From: ZC4RG35 sp964571765
GTDB taxonomy: Bacteria > Actinomycetota > Acidimicrobiia > Spongiisociales > ZC4RG35
Length of the DNA stretch: 64,000 nucleotides
Direction of reading: 5' to 3'
Assembly (NCBI GenBank): GCA_964571765.1
Contig: CAZNDH010000001.1
Location: 96,111-160,110 of the forward strand
Below are positions 1 through 7,830 of this stretch, one piece after another. The notes under the pieces were generated by a model. That model saw only the letters and a list, made by a program, of their open reading frames with translations, did no database searches and was not told the origin of the DNA. A program made the position numbers and the translations under genes. Within the stretch, counting starts at the first letter, position 1. Every line of letters starts with the position of its first letter.

Positions 1-178
1 CCACGAGTGGAACGACCAACACCACTCCGGCTGCCTTGAGCGCCTCCAAGGCAGGAGAGTCCAGGTTGAGACCACTCAACTCGACCGGAGCCAACTTCGA
101 CACCAGCAGGGCGGCAAGCGGGTCGTGGGCGGGAATGGGCACCAGGGGCCCAGAGCCCGCCGGATCTCTCTCAGTCAT
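1..178 (-). CDS. N-terminal fragment of an unrecognised protein, cut by the window edge
   Basis: An open frame enters from the left edge and starts near the divergent regulator gene. The visible 59 residues contain a proline/alanine-rich head (VPIPAHDPLAALLVSKLAP) and end in a hydrophobic valine-rich stretch. I do not recognise the family. ATG at 178 is the conservative start; in-frame ATGs at 187 and 202 are also possible and none has a convincing Shine-Dalgarno site. It is divergent from the BTAD regulator, and the repeats at 249-305 could act on both. Confidence 0.5.
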   Translation of the reverse strand, partial: MTERDPAGSGPLVPIPAHDPLAALLVSKLAPVELSGLNLDSPALEALKAAGVVLVVPLV

Positions 179-248
179 CACGCCCATGCTCGCACCATCC
201 ATTCCAACGAGTGGCTGATGGACAAGGTTCACTCCCCAGCGTCACGTC

Positions 249-305
249 ACCGTTACGGTTCAGGCCGGGTCTTCGTAACGGTCACGTCACGGGTCGACCG
301 TTACG
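249..305. promoter_or_regulatory. Three-copy 9-bp operator-like repeat between divergent genes
   Basis: The 9-mer ACCGTTACG occurs at 249-257, inverted (CGTAACGGT) at 274-282 and again direct at 297-305, so centres lie about 23-25 bp apart, roughly two helical turns. The second and third copies form a 10-bp inverted repeat (274-283 / 296-305). A direct repeat GTCACGTCAC sits at 241-250 and 281-290. The last copy ends 9 bp before the regulator's ATG. This is the arrangement expected of an operator for autoregulation; which protein binds is inference. Confidence 0.55.
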
Positions 306-314
306 ATCGGGAGC

Positions 315-2879
315 ATGAGTCACTCACCGTCACGTCTGCAGCTCCGGCTGATGGGGCCGCCCGACGTTCGGATCGACGGAGTGCCGGTGACTACCGACAC
401 CCGGAAGGCAATCGCCCTGCTCGCCTATCTCTCCCAACGGGAGACGCCGCCGGGTCGCGATCATCTCGTCGATTTCCTCTGGCCGAACTCGGGACCGGAA
501 CGCGGACGGGGGGCTCTTCGACGCACGATCTCTACGCTTCGAACTTCACTGGGCGGACGGTGGGTTGTCGCCGACCGGGAGCGGGTGAGTCTCGATCGGA
601 GGGACTTCTGGGTCGATACCGACGACCTCAGCGCCGGTTGGGGCGACGCCCTGGCGCTGGTCCGGGGGAGGTTTCTCGAGGGTTTTTGGCTCCGGGACGC
701 CCCCGACTTCGACGACTGGCAGATGGCCACCGCCGAGCACTACGACCGTCGTTTTCGCCAGCTCCTGGTCGAAGGGGTGGAAGATGCCCTGGCCCGAAAC
801 GACCCACGGGCCGCCATAGATCATGGGGAGCGTCTCGTCGCCCTCGACCCAATCGACGAGATAGGGCACCGTGCCCTGATGTCGGCTCATGCCGTCAATG
901 GGGATCGCGCCGCCGCCACCCGCCAGTTCCGCAAGTGTGTCGCCATCCTCGAGCTGGAGCTCGGGGTGGAGCCACTGCCAGAGACCGTCTCCCTCCACGA
1001 GGAAATCCTGGCGGGGAGCCGAGCCAGGGTGGTGACCGGCCTACCTCCCCCGGCGACCCGAAGCCCTGAGCCGAGTGATTTCGTGGGGCGTGATGAGGCT
1101 GCTGCCGCTCTCCTGGAAATGGCTTCGGTTCCGGGAACTGTTGCGGTGCGCGGTTCGCTGGGATCGGGTCGAACCCGGCTCATCGCCGAAGTCCTCCCTG
1201 ACGCCATCGTGGCACGGGCCCACTCCGGCGAGAAGGAGCTCCCGTTCTCCCTCGCCAGGTCTCTCCTCGAGGCTTGCCTGAACTCAAGCGGGCCGGTTTC
1301 CCTGCCCGAAGCCACCGCGGCGGCGGGGCACCTGCACCCGGGGATCGCCGCCATCGCTCCTCCCCCGCCTCCTTTGGAAGGGGATCTCGGGCCAGTCCGT
1401 CTCAGGGCCGGTGTCGCCGCCGCACTCGTCGCCCTGGTCGGCGATCGTCCCATCGTGGTCGACGACTTCGACCTCGCAGACCCGGCGTCGGCCGACACCA
1501 TCCGATACCTGGCCAGCAGATCAGAGGACCTTGGAATCAAGCTGATCCTGGTTACCGACGACGACCACGCCAGAGCCGTGGATGTCGGCCCCCTCGGCGC
1601 AGAATCGATCGCCTGGCTCGCCGCCGGATCCGGCATCGACGTCGACACGCTGGTGGCGTTGACCGGTGGTCTCCCCGGCCCCATTCTCGAGGTCCTGTCC
1701 GATCCGGTCCCAGGGGAGGCACTGGGTCGTCTACGGGCCAGGCGAATCGCGGATCTCGATCCCACCGACCTCCAGGTGCTCGAAGGCCTGGTGGTGCTGG
1801 GGCCGGCCACCTCCGGACTGCTGTCGGCTGTCACCGGTCGGGCTACGGAGGACGTCGTACGCAGCCTGGACGGACTCGTCAAGCTCGGGATCGTTGAGGG
1901 AGGGGGGTCGGGGTCGGTGGCCGAATGGGCGGCCGACGTCGTGGCGGAATCGACGGGTGCGGCCCGGCTGGCCCTGCTGCACGGTCGGGCCGCCGACGCC
2001 CTGGCCCACGCCGGCGACCTCGAAGCCAAGGCGGCTCGGGCCTGGCACCTCCACCGCGCGGGACGACGGGAGGAGTCGGCTGTCGCCCATGCCGAGGCAG
2101 GAGCCAAGGCTGCTGCGGTCCATGCCCATGACACCGCCCGCGCCCACTTCCACGCAGCGCTGGCGGCGGGTCACGCCGATGCCGGGGCGATCCACCGGAA
2201 GCTGGGGGACGTCGAGCGGGCCGCCGGCCACTACTCGGCTGCCGTCGCCTCCTATCACGCTGCCGCTGCCTACGGCACCGACACCGATCTGGAGCGGTCC
2301 ATTGGGGACGTCTACCGGCGTTGGGGCCGGTGGGCCCTGGCAGACGCCTCTCTCGCTGCCGCCGAGTCACTGGCATCCCCTCACGAGCTTCCCCTGGTGC
2401 TGGCCGATCGGGCCGAGATCGCCTTCCGGAGTGGGGACCGAGAGAGCGCCTCGGACCTGATCCGGCGTTCCATCGCGCTGCTTGACGAAGAGCCCAGCAC
2501 CGTCGCCCGGGTACGCAACGTGGCCGGCCTGGTCCTAGATGATCGCGAGCAGTTCGAGGTGGCCGTTGCGGTCGCCCGGAAGGGCGGTTTGATGGAGGAG
2601 GAAGCCGCCGCCCTCAACAACCTCGCCCTTGCCTGCCTGAAGCGACACCAACCCGAGGTCGCCCTGGACCACGCCACTCGTTCCCTCGCCTTGCTCACCC
2701 ATGGGGGCGACCGTCACCGCAGGGCGGCAGTCCATGGCAACCTGGCCGACGTCCACCACGCTCTGGGCGACGAGGCGACGAGCCGGGAGCACCTCCTCAT
2801 CGCGGTCGGTCTCTTCGCCGAGGTGGGGATTGAGCCCGGGCAGTGGGAACCCGAGGTGTGGAAGCTGACCTCGTGGTGA
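315..2879 (+). CDS. BTAD/SARP-like transcriptional regulator with ATPase and TPR domains
   Basis: This 854-aa protein has the layout of large SARP/AfsR-like regulators. An OmpR-type winged helix occupies about residues 8-95 and a bacterial transcriptional activation (BTAD) helical domain about 96-235. A STAND/AAA-type ATPase begins at FVGRDE (about 256), with a P-loop GSLGSGRT near 280 and a Walker-B-like IVVDDFD near 385. Alanine-rich helical repeats of TPR type fill about 540-840. Such proteins are cytoplasmic DNA-binding regulators whose ATPase and TPR parts gate activation. The ATG at 315 has only a weak, very close GGGAG, so leaderless translation is possible. The target genes cannot be told from this window; the divergent truncated gene and its own promoter are the obvious candidates because of the repeats at 249-305. 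Confidence 0.85.
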   Translation: MSHSPSRLQLRLMGPPDVRIDGVPVTTDTRKAIALLAYLSQRETPPGRDHLVDFLWPNSGPERGRGALRRTISTLRTSLGGRWVVADRERVSLDRRDFWVDTDDLSAGWGDALALVRGRFLEGFWLRDAPDFDDWQMATAEHYDRRFRQLLVEGVEDALARNDPRAAIDHGERLVALDPIDEIGHRALMSAHAVNGDRAAATRQFRKCVAILELELGVEPLPETVSLHEEILAGSRARVVTGLPPPATRSPEPSDFVGRDEAAAALLEMASVPGTVAVRGSLGSGRTRLIAEVLPDAIVARAHSGEKELPFSLARSLLEACLNSSGPVSLPEATAAAGHLHPGIAAIAPPPPPLEGDLGPVRLRAGVAAALVALVGDRPIVVDDFDLADPASADTIRYLASRSEDLGIKLILVTDDDHARAVDVGPLGAESIAWLAAGSGIDVDTLVALTGGLPGPILEVLSDPVPGEALGRLRARRIADLDPTDLQVLEGLVVLGPATSGLLSAVTGRATEDVVRSLDGLVKLGIVEGGGSGSVAEWAADVVAESTGAARLALLHGRAADALAHAGDLEAKAARAWHLHRAGRREESAVAHAEAGAKAAAVHAHDTARAHFHAALAAGHADAGAIHRKLGDVERAAGHYSAAVASYHAAAAYGTDTDLERSIGDVYRRWGRWALADASLAAAESLASPHELPLVLADRAEIAFRSGDRESASDLIRRSIALLDEEPSTVARVRNVAGLVLDDREQFEVAVAVARKGGLMEEEAAALNNLALACLKRHQPEVALDHATRSLALLTHGGDRHRRAAVHGNLADVHHALGDEATSREHLLIAVGLFAEVGIEPGQWEPEVWKLTSW

Positions 2880-2954
2880 CCTGAGCCCAATTGTGGGTGG
2901 GGTTGGCCTCCGCCAGGAGTGACCTCGCAGCCGCCCCAGGTGGGCAGCTCGAGT

Positions 2955-3755
2955 TCAGGTGGGGTCGCTACGAGGAGGCAGGGTGCCCACCGCACCCGAG
3001 GCTTCGGCTGCCTTGACAAAGGTAGGTCGCAACTCGACCGGGTCGGCCTCGACGCGCCGCTTGCGCACCCTGAGGTTGAGTCCTTCGACGAACACCGAGA
3101 ACCCCATGGCGAAGTAGATGTACCCCTTGGGGATGTGCAGTTCCCACCCCTCGGCCACCAACGACATCCCGATCAGAAGTAGAAAGCTGAGGGCCAGCAT
3201 CTTCACCGTCGGGTGCCGGTTGACGAAGTCGCTCACCGCCCGGGCCGAGAGCAGCATCACCCCGACGGCGATGACGACCGCGGCGATCATCACCCCGATC
3301 TCGTCGGCCATGCCGACCGCGGTGATCACCGAGTCGAGGCTGAACACTGCATCCAGGAGGACGATCTGGATGATCACCGCACCGAAGGTGGCCACGGCAA
3401 CCGCCTTCCCGTGGGTCTCCTCACCTTCGAGCTTCTCGTGGATCTCGAACGTCGCCTTTCCAAGCAGAAATAGACCTCCGAGGATGAGGATCAGATCACG
3501 TCCCGAGAGCTGGTTACCAAGGACCCCGAACAAAGGCTCGGTGAGACCGATCACCCAGGAGATGGCCAGCAACAGCAGGATGCGCATCACCATGGCCAGG
3601 CCCAGGCCCAGACGACGCGCCGTCTCCTGTTGGCCAGCAGGCAGCTTCGATGCGAGGATCGAGATGAAGACGATGTTGTCTATGCCAAGGACGATCTCCA
3701 GGGCGGTCAGGGTGAGAAGAGCGATCCAGATGTCCGGGTTAGTGATCCAGTCCAT
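2955..3755 (-). CDS. TerC family integral membrane protein
   Basis: The 266-aa protein is almost entirely hydrophobic with about seven predicted membrane helices. It carries the TerC signature near the N-terminus (ALEIVLGIDNIVFISILA) and a second acidic intramembrane motif, DAVFSLDSVITAVG, near residue 130. TerC proteins are linked to metal handling, including Mn(II) export and loading of secreted metalloproteins, and to tellurite resistance; the substrate here is unknown. It is convergent with the BTAD regulator and ends in a charged cytoplasmic tail (about residues 220-266). It lies in a window rich in metal transport genes. Confidence 0.9.
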   Translation of the reverse strand: MDWITNPDIWIALLTLTALEIVLGIDNIVFISILASKLPAGQQETARRLGLGLAMVMRILLLLAISWVIGLTEPLFGVLGNQLSGRDLILILGGLFLLGKATFEIHEKLEGEETHGKAVAVATFGAVIIQIVLLDAVFSLDSVITAVGMADEIGVMIAAVVIAVGVMLLSARAVSDFVNRHPTVKMLALSFLLLIGMSLVAEGWELHIPKGYIYFAMGFSVFVEGLNLRVRKRRVEADPVELRPTFVKAAEASGAVGTLPPRSDPT

Positions 3756-3812
3756 CGGCGCACGTTAGGAGCCCCCCGAGTCACCAGGTCGCATGTCTTG
3801 ACGTTGGGAGTG

Positions 3813-4205
3813 TCACTTCCCCCACTCGGGTGGGGGCTCATGTTCTCCGGGCTCGAAGTGCCAATACTCGCGAAGCCGGGTGCATCTCCACTCGTCGTCG
3901 AAGTCGAGGAGGAGGCAGCCAGGCAAGGTCACCCGGTCCCCGGCCACCGCCATGTTGGCCCAGAACTCGACGGCGACCCGGTGCCCGTCGACGAAGGGCC
4001 TACCCATACGGACCTGGACATCCCCCTGGGCCTCGGTGACAGCCTCCCAATAGGCCCGTACTCCTTCTTGGCCCTCATGGGGAGGCTCGAAGATGTTCGA
4101 CCGGTAGGTGGCGTCGGAGGTGAACAACCCGGCGGCATCCTCGGCGTCCCGGTTCTCCCAGGCCCGGCGATAACCTTCGATCCACTGCTCGAGTCCCGAT
4201 GTCAT
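3813..4205 (-). CDS. SnoaL/NTF2-like protein
   Basis: A 130-aa protein with the typical start of the NTF2-like/SnoaL superfamily: an N-terminal helix (WIEGYRRAWENRDAEDAAGLF) followed by TSDATYRSNIF and a conserved ADxV/ARVWANMAV-type beta sheet. Members are small cone-shaped proteins used as polyketide cyclases, isomerases or ligand-binding domains, and function cannot be assigned from sequence alone. A Shine-Dalgarno AAAAGGAG precedes ATG 4205. It stands alone between TerC and the small stress gene cluster. Confidence 0.75.
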   Translation of the reverse strand: MTSGLEQWIEGYRRAWENRDAEDAAGLFTSDATYRSNIFEPPHEGQEGVRAYWEAVTEAQGDVQVRMGRPFVDGHRVAVEFWANMAVAGDRVTLPGCLLLDFDDEWRCTRLREYWHFEPGEHEPPPEWGK

Positions 4206-4305
4206 CTCTCTCCTTTTGATTGCGAAGGAGACTATTCAAGAACCGCGATCGGGCGGACTGCTTCTCTCGGCGATACAGGCCAGAGAAACGTGAGCGGGTA
4301 TGGCG

Positions 4306-4563
4306 TCAGTGGTTGCGCAGGGCGTCGATCAGCTCGTCTTTGCTCATCGATGCCCGGCCGTCGATTCCGACCTGGCGCGCCTTCTCGTAGAGCTCATCCT
4401 TGGTCCATTCCTCGTAGGGAGGGGAGCTGCCACCTCTCTTGCCCGCGATCGAGGCAGGGGTGTTGGAGATCCTCGCTGCCTTCTCCTTGCTCATGCCTTC
4501 CTCGCGCAGGGCTTCGTAACGGCGGTCATCCTTGATCGAGGGACGATCTTTTCCTCTAGGCAT
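4306..4563 (-). CDS. Small KDDR/Rho-N (SAP-like) protein, DUF7218-like
   Basis: The start MPRGKDRPSIKDD at 4563 is chosen because AAGGAG lies 7 nt upstream and the family begins this way; the frame is open further upstream. The 85-aa product has a basic N-terminus (KDDRRYEALREEGMSKEKAA), a short flexible middle, and a C-terminal helix-extended-helix of Rho-N/SAP type (WTKDELYEKARQVGIDGRAS). Similar small proteins are common in actinobacteria and haloarchaea and probably bind nucleic acid. It is expressed from one of two back-to-back sigma-B-type promoters (4589-4614), which suggests a general stress role; that is inference. Confidence 0.7.
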   Translation of the reverse strand: MPRGKDRPSIKDDRRYEALREEGMSKEKAARISNTPASIAGKRGGSSPPYEEWTKDELYEKARQVGIDGRASMSKDELIDALRNH

Positions 4564-4588
4564 GTCGCTCCTTCGTTGTGATCTCCCA

Positions 4589-4614
4589 CTACCCGGCGCC
4601 GACCTCTCCCAACC
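4589..4614 (-). promoter_or_regulatory. Sigma-B/F-type promoter for the KDDR protein
   Basis: Reading leftwards, GGTTGG (4614-4609), a 14-bp spacer and GGGTAG (4594-4589) match the general-stress sigma consensus GTTTNN-N14-GGGTAT with two deviations. Predicted transcription would start about 20 nt before ATG 4563. It is the mirror partner of the promoter at 4615-4640. Confidence 0.5.
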
Positions 4615-4640
4615 GTTTGTCCCCGATCGGGAGCGGGTAG
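4615..4640 (+). promoter_or_regulatory. Sigma-B/F-type promoter for the metallothionein-like gene
   Basis: GTTTGT (4615-4620), exactly 14 bp, then GGGTAG (4635-4640) fit the sigma-B/sigma-F consensus GTTT-N16-GGGTA. Transcription would begin near 4647, leaving a leader of about 28 nt with a perfect AAGGAGG before ATG 4675. The -35 box directly abuts the -35 box of the divergent promoter. Confidence 0.65.
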
Positions 4641-4674
4641 GAAGACTGCAGAGCACCCTTTCAAGGAGGTTGTA

Positions 4675-4842
4675 ATGGAGTGCCCACATCCACCCTGTAC
4701 CTGCCAGATGGCCGGTGACGACTTCTGCTCCGATTCCTGTAGATCAGACATGACCGGGGCAATCTGCAACTGTCCGCATGCCGAATGCCAGGGTCGGGGA
4801 CTCCCCGGCGATGCCGTGGTACCACCAGTGGTAGCGCGATGA
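4675..4842 (+). CDS. 55-aa Cys/His-rich metallothionein-like protein
   Basis: This short gene starts at ATG 4675 behind AAGGAGG (4663-4669). The product has eight cysteines in its first 38 residues, at positions 3, 8, 10, 18, 22, 31, 33 and 38, and histidines at 5 and 35. The layout is almost mirror-symmetric (CPHPPCTC near the start, CNCPHAEC at 31-38) around a central CSDSC. Bacterial metallothioneins use such C-x-C and C-x3-C clusters with His to bind Zn, Cd or Cu thiolate clusters in the cytosol, and small actinobacterial proteins of this pattern exist. The last 15 residues are metal-ligand free. A sigma-B-type promoter lies just upstream, and its stop overlaps the next ATG (ATGA). Metal binding itself is inferred. 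Confidence 0.75.
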   Translation: MECPHPPCTCQMAGDDFCSDSCRSDMTGAICNCPHAECQGRGLPGDAVVPPVVAR

Positions 4843-5027
4843 GAATGTCATTCAGACGCTCGAGACCCCCATATCACCCGCGAGCGGTGCTCGAGAGGTC
4901 GAAGGAAGTGGTCGATAGATTCACCGACCGTCAGCCGAGGAAGAATCATCGACTCCTGCTGGGGACCATTGTGTTGACAGTGGCGGTCGTGGCCGTGCTC
5001 GCCGTCGGCAAGGCCGGGAGAGATTAG
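4839..5027 (+). CDS. Small single-pass membrane protein, coupled to the metallothionein-like gene
   Basis: ATG 4839 overlaps the upstream stop codon (ATGA), an arrangement that favours translational coupling. The 62-aa product has a basic N-terminal half (SRPPYHPRAVLERSKEVVDRF) and one C-terminal membrane helix, LLLGTIVLTVAVVAVLAVG, followed by KAGRD. There is no independent Shine-Dalgarno site. I do not recognise a family. The amphipathic/basic head and a single helix would suit a membrane-anchored accessory factor, but no function is assigned. Confidence 0.45.
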   Translation: MRMSFRRSRPPYHPRAVLERSKEVVDRFTDRQPRKNHRLLLGTIVLTVAVVAVLAVGKAGRD

Positions 5028-5163
5028 AGGGTCGTACCGCCCCTAGGCCGGCCCCCAAGCGACCATCAGGGAGGCAGGGTCTTCCGACTCTGACGCCTTC
5101 TCCCCGATTGGGGTAGTTTCGTATTCCAAGGAGAGGGGTACCGGTCGGCGAACCGGAACCACC

Positions 5164-6309
5164 ATGTCAGAACTCGATCTCCCCACAGGAAAAGCCACAA
5201 CGGCTGGCATGATCAGCACCTTCCCGCCGACCCGCTGCGGGATCGGCCGTTTCAGCCGATCGCTGGTCGAGGCGCTGGATCGATTCGACGCTTCGTTGCG
5301 AGTTGACATCATCAGATTGGTCCGCGGTGTCCCCGGGGGCGACACATCAAACCGATGTTCAATGGAGATCGACCCCGACAGCCAGGTCAGCCTCCGGGCC
5401 GCCGCCCGATTCCTCAACCAGCGGAGCGTTGCAGTGATCCAGCACGAGTTCGGCATCTTCGGCCGTGAGGACGGCATCGGGATCCTCGACCTCGTCGGCA
5501 GGCTGGAGGTCCCGGTGGTAGCTGTGCTCCACACCGTCGTCGGCCGGCCCAGCGATGCCCAACACCGGATCATCACCACACTAGGGGAGCGTGCCTCGCT
5601 CGTCGTGCTGTGCGACACGGCGCGCACTATCCTCTCCGACGTCTACGGGATTCCGTCCTCCGAGGTCGCGGTGATCCCCCACGGCACCCTGTGGTCGGCC
5701 CGCCCCCCGAATCCTGGCCCGCGACGCCGACTGATCACCTGGGGGCTTCTCGGACCGGGCAAAGGTCTGGAACGCTCGATCCGAAGCGTGGCGATACTGC
5801 GCGACCTGGGCCACCGACCCGAATACCTGATCGTTGGGAGGACCCATCCCGAGGTGTTGAAACGGGAGGGGTTCGCCTACCGTCGCAGCCTCGAGTCCTT
5901 GGTGGAGAGGCTGGATGTCGGAGATTCTGTCAGGTTCATCGACCGTTACCTCGAGGACGCCGATCTCGAGGACCTGGTCGCCTCGTCGGATATCGTGATC
6001 GTCCCCTACGACAACACCGAGCAGGTCTCATCGGGTGTCATCACCGACGCCCTGGGTCTGGGTAGACCGGTGGTGGCCACCGACTTTCCCTATGCCCGTG
6101 AGATGTTGGACGACGGACCTGGAATCGTCGTCTCGCATGACCCGACGATCATGGCCCGAGCCATCGAGAGACTGCTGGTCGACGAGGAGAGCTACCGTCT
6201 GGCGGTCGAGGCCGCCCAGGCTGCCTCCCGCCACCTCTCCTGGGACGACGTCGCCAGGAGATATCGCAGGCTGCTGACCGGTGTGGCCACCGAGTTCGCC
6301 ACCGCCTGA
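5164..6309 (+). CDS. GT-B glycosyltransferase (GT4-like), first copy
   Basis: The 381-aa protein has the two-Rossmann GT-B form. The N-terminal half opens with MISTFPPTRCGIGRFSRSL and contains VIQHEFGIFGREDG. The C-terminal half has the GT4 sugar-nucleotide site: ITWGLLGPGKGLERSI near 195 and the E-x7-E-like region IVPYDNTEQVSSGVITDALG near 290. It probably transfers a sugar from a nucleotide-sugar donor to a growing glycan in the cytoplasm. It is directly followed (54 nt) by the GH130-type gene and closely resembles the glycosyltransferase at 56871. ATG 5164 sits behind an AAGGAGAGGGG tract, though the spacing is long (about 24 nt). Confidence 0.85.
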   Translation: MSELDLPTGKATTAGMISTFPPTRCGIGRFSRSLVEALDRFDASLRVDIIRLVRGVPGGDTSNRCSMEIDPDSQVSLRAAARFLNQRSVAVIQHEFGIFGREDGIGILDLVGRLEVPVVAVLHTVVGRPSDAQHRIITTLGERASLVVLCDTARTILSDVYGIPSSEVAVIPHGTLWSARPPNPGPRRRLITWGLLGPGKGLERSIRSVAILRDLGHRPEYLIVGRTHPEVLKREGFAYRRSLESLVERLDVGDSVRFIDRYLEDADLEDLVASSDIVIVPYDNTEQVSSGVITDALGLGRPVVATDFPYAREMLDDGPGIVVSHDPTIMARAIERLLVDEESYRLAVEAAQAASRHLSWDDVARRYRRLLTGVATEFATA

Positions 6310-6363
6310 GAGCCGCAGCTGCCAATCCCACTCCGGTAATGCCCGGCACTCGAGGGGATAAGG

Positions 6364-7830
6364 GTGAGAATGGCCCGCGTGGAACCGGTGATCATCACTG
6401 AAGGGCTCCGACCTGATCCCTCCCGGCTCGTCGCACAGCCCTTCCTCCCGGGAACCGATCCCGTCAGCTACACGCCGGGGAGGCTCCACGGGGTGGTGGA
6501 GAGGCTGCTCTCGATGCCGCAGTCGCAGCGCCAGAAAGTGCTGGGTGAGGTCAGGGACCGCTCGGCTCCCCGTCGACCCGACATCGAGGAGATCTGGCGA
6601 GCGCACTATGAGCTCGCCGCCAGATACGTGCCCGGGTTGCGAGCCGTCGACGATCCCGAGACGTGCCTTCTCATCGGGGCCTTCCTGACCCGGTGGTATG
6701 CATACGAGGCTGCCGCCCTCACCAACCCTTCCATCGTCCCCTACGGGGTCGCCATGGGCGGCCGGCAGCCATTCGTGATGAGTGGGCGCGCCGTGGGCGA
6801 AGGGCACATATCCTCGATCACCTTCATCACCGGATCGGTAGGAGAAGAGGGAACGGTGGAGCTCGAGGAGCGGAGCCCGGGTGTGAGCAACGGCCGCCGG
6901 CGCTTCCATCCCCTGGACACCGAGGATTTCGCCGGCCGTCTCGCAATCCTCGGGGTCTCGGGGCCCACGGTGGAGAGGATCCTGTCGACCCTGGGAGAGC
7001 AATGCACCCTCGAGGACCTCGAGGAGGTGCTCGTCGCCCTTCGGGAGAGCGATCTAGACCCCGGGGAGCTCTCCGACACCATGAGGAGGGTCCATTGGCT
7101 CGCCTCGTCGAACTATCGGGTGGACTTCGAGCCTGATCGGCCGATCTCCGAACATCTTCTCTCCCCGGCTCTCCCCATCGAGAGCCAGGGAATGGAGGAT
7201 GCCCGTTTCGTCAGGTTCACCGACGACGACGGGTCGACCCGCTACTTCGCCACCTATACCGCCTACGACGGCTCGCGGATCCTTCCCCAGCTCATCGAGA
7301 CCACCGACTTCCACAGCTTCAAGATGGGGACCATGTCGGGACCGGCCGCCTACCACAAAGGGGTCGCCATCTTTCCCCGCCGTATCGCCGGCGACTACGC
7401 CGCACTGTCGCGGCATGACCACGAACGGCTATTCGTGATGTTCAGCGACGATGTCCACGAGTGGGGGAACGCCGAAGCGGTGCTCGCCCCGGAGATGCCC
7501 TGGGAGCTCATCCAACTGGGCAACTGCGGATCGCCGATCGAGACCGATGACGGCTGGCTGGTCATCACCCACGGGGTAGGCGCGATGCGCCGCTATGTCC
7601 TCGGGGCGATCCTTCTCGACCTCGACCACCCGGAGAAGGTGATAGCCCGGTGCGACCAGCCGCTGATCGAGCCCCCACCGGATGGATCATTCGGCTATGT
7701 GCCCGATGTGGTCTACTCGTGCGGGGGGATGGTCCATCAAGGCCTTCTGATCCTCCCCTTCGGCTTCGCCGACTACGGGATCGACTTCGCAGTGCTCTCG
7801 GTCGCCGACATCCTCAGGTCGATGCGCTAG
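6364..7830 (+). CDS. GH130-family mannoside phosphorylase/mannosidase-like protein
   Basis: The 488-aa protein carries a helical N-terminal region of about 170 residues and a five-bladed propeller with GH130 hallmarks. These include GMEDARFVRF (about 276-285; the GH130 EDxR motif holding the catalytic Asp), GPAAYHKGVAIFPRRIAG, WELIQLGNCGSPIETDDGW and ITHGVG, then PLIEPP near the end. GH130 enzymes use phosphate to break beta-1,2- or beta-1,4-mannosides, or run in reverse to build them from mannose-1-phosphate. The pocket residues do not let me choose the linkage. GTG 6364 is used; ATG 6370 is equally possible. It follows a glycosyltransferase and converges, by a 4-nt overlap, with another, so a role in synthesis or turnover of an intracellular mannan is the best inference. 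Confidence 0.8.
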   Translation: MRMARVEPVIITEGLRPDPSRLVAQPFLPGTDPVSYTPGRLHGVVERLLSMPQSQRQKVLGEVRDRSAPRRPDIEEIWRAHYELAARYVPGLRAVDDPETCLLIGAFLTRWYAYEAAALTNPSIVPYGVAMGGRQPFVMSGRAVGEGHISSITFITGSVGEEGTVELEERSPGVSNGRRRFHPLDTEDFAGRLAILGVSGPTVERILSTLGEQCTLEDLEEVLVALRESDLDPGELSDTMRRVHWLASSNYRVDFEPDRPISEHLLSPALPIESQGMEDARFVRFTDDDGSTRYFATYTAYDGSRILPQLIETTDFHSFKMGTMSGPAAYHKGVAIFPRRIAGDYAALSRHDHERLFVMFSDDVHEWGNAEAVLAPEMPWELIQLGNCGSPIETDDGWLVITHGVGAMRRYVLGAILLDLDHPEKVIARCDQPLIEPPPDGSFGYVPDVVYSCGGMVHQGLLILPFGFADYGIDFAVLSVADILRSMR

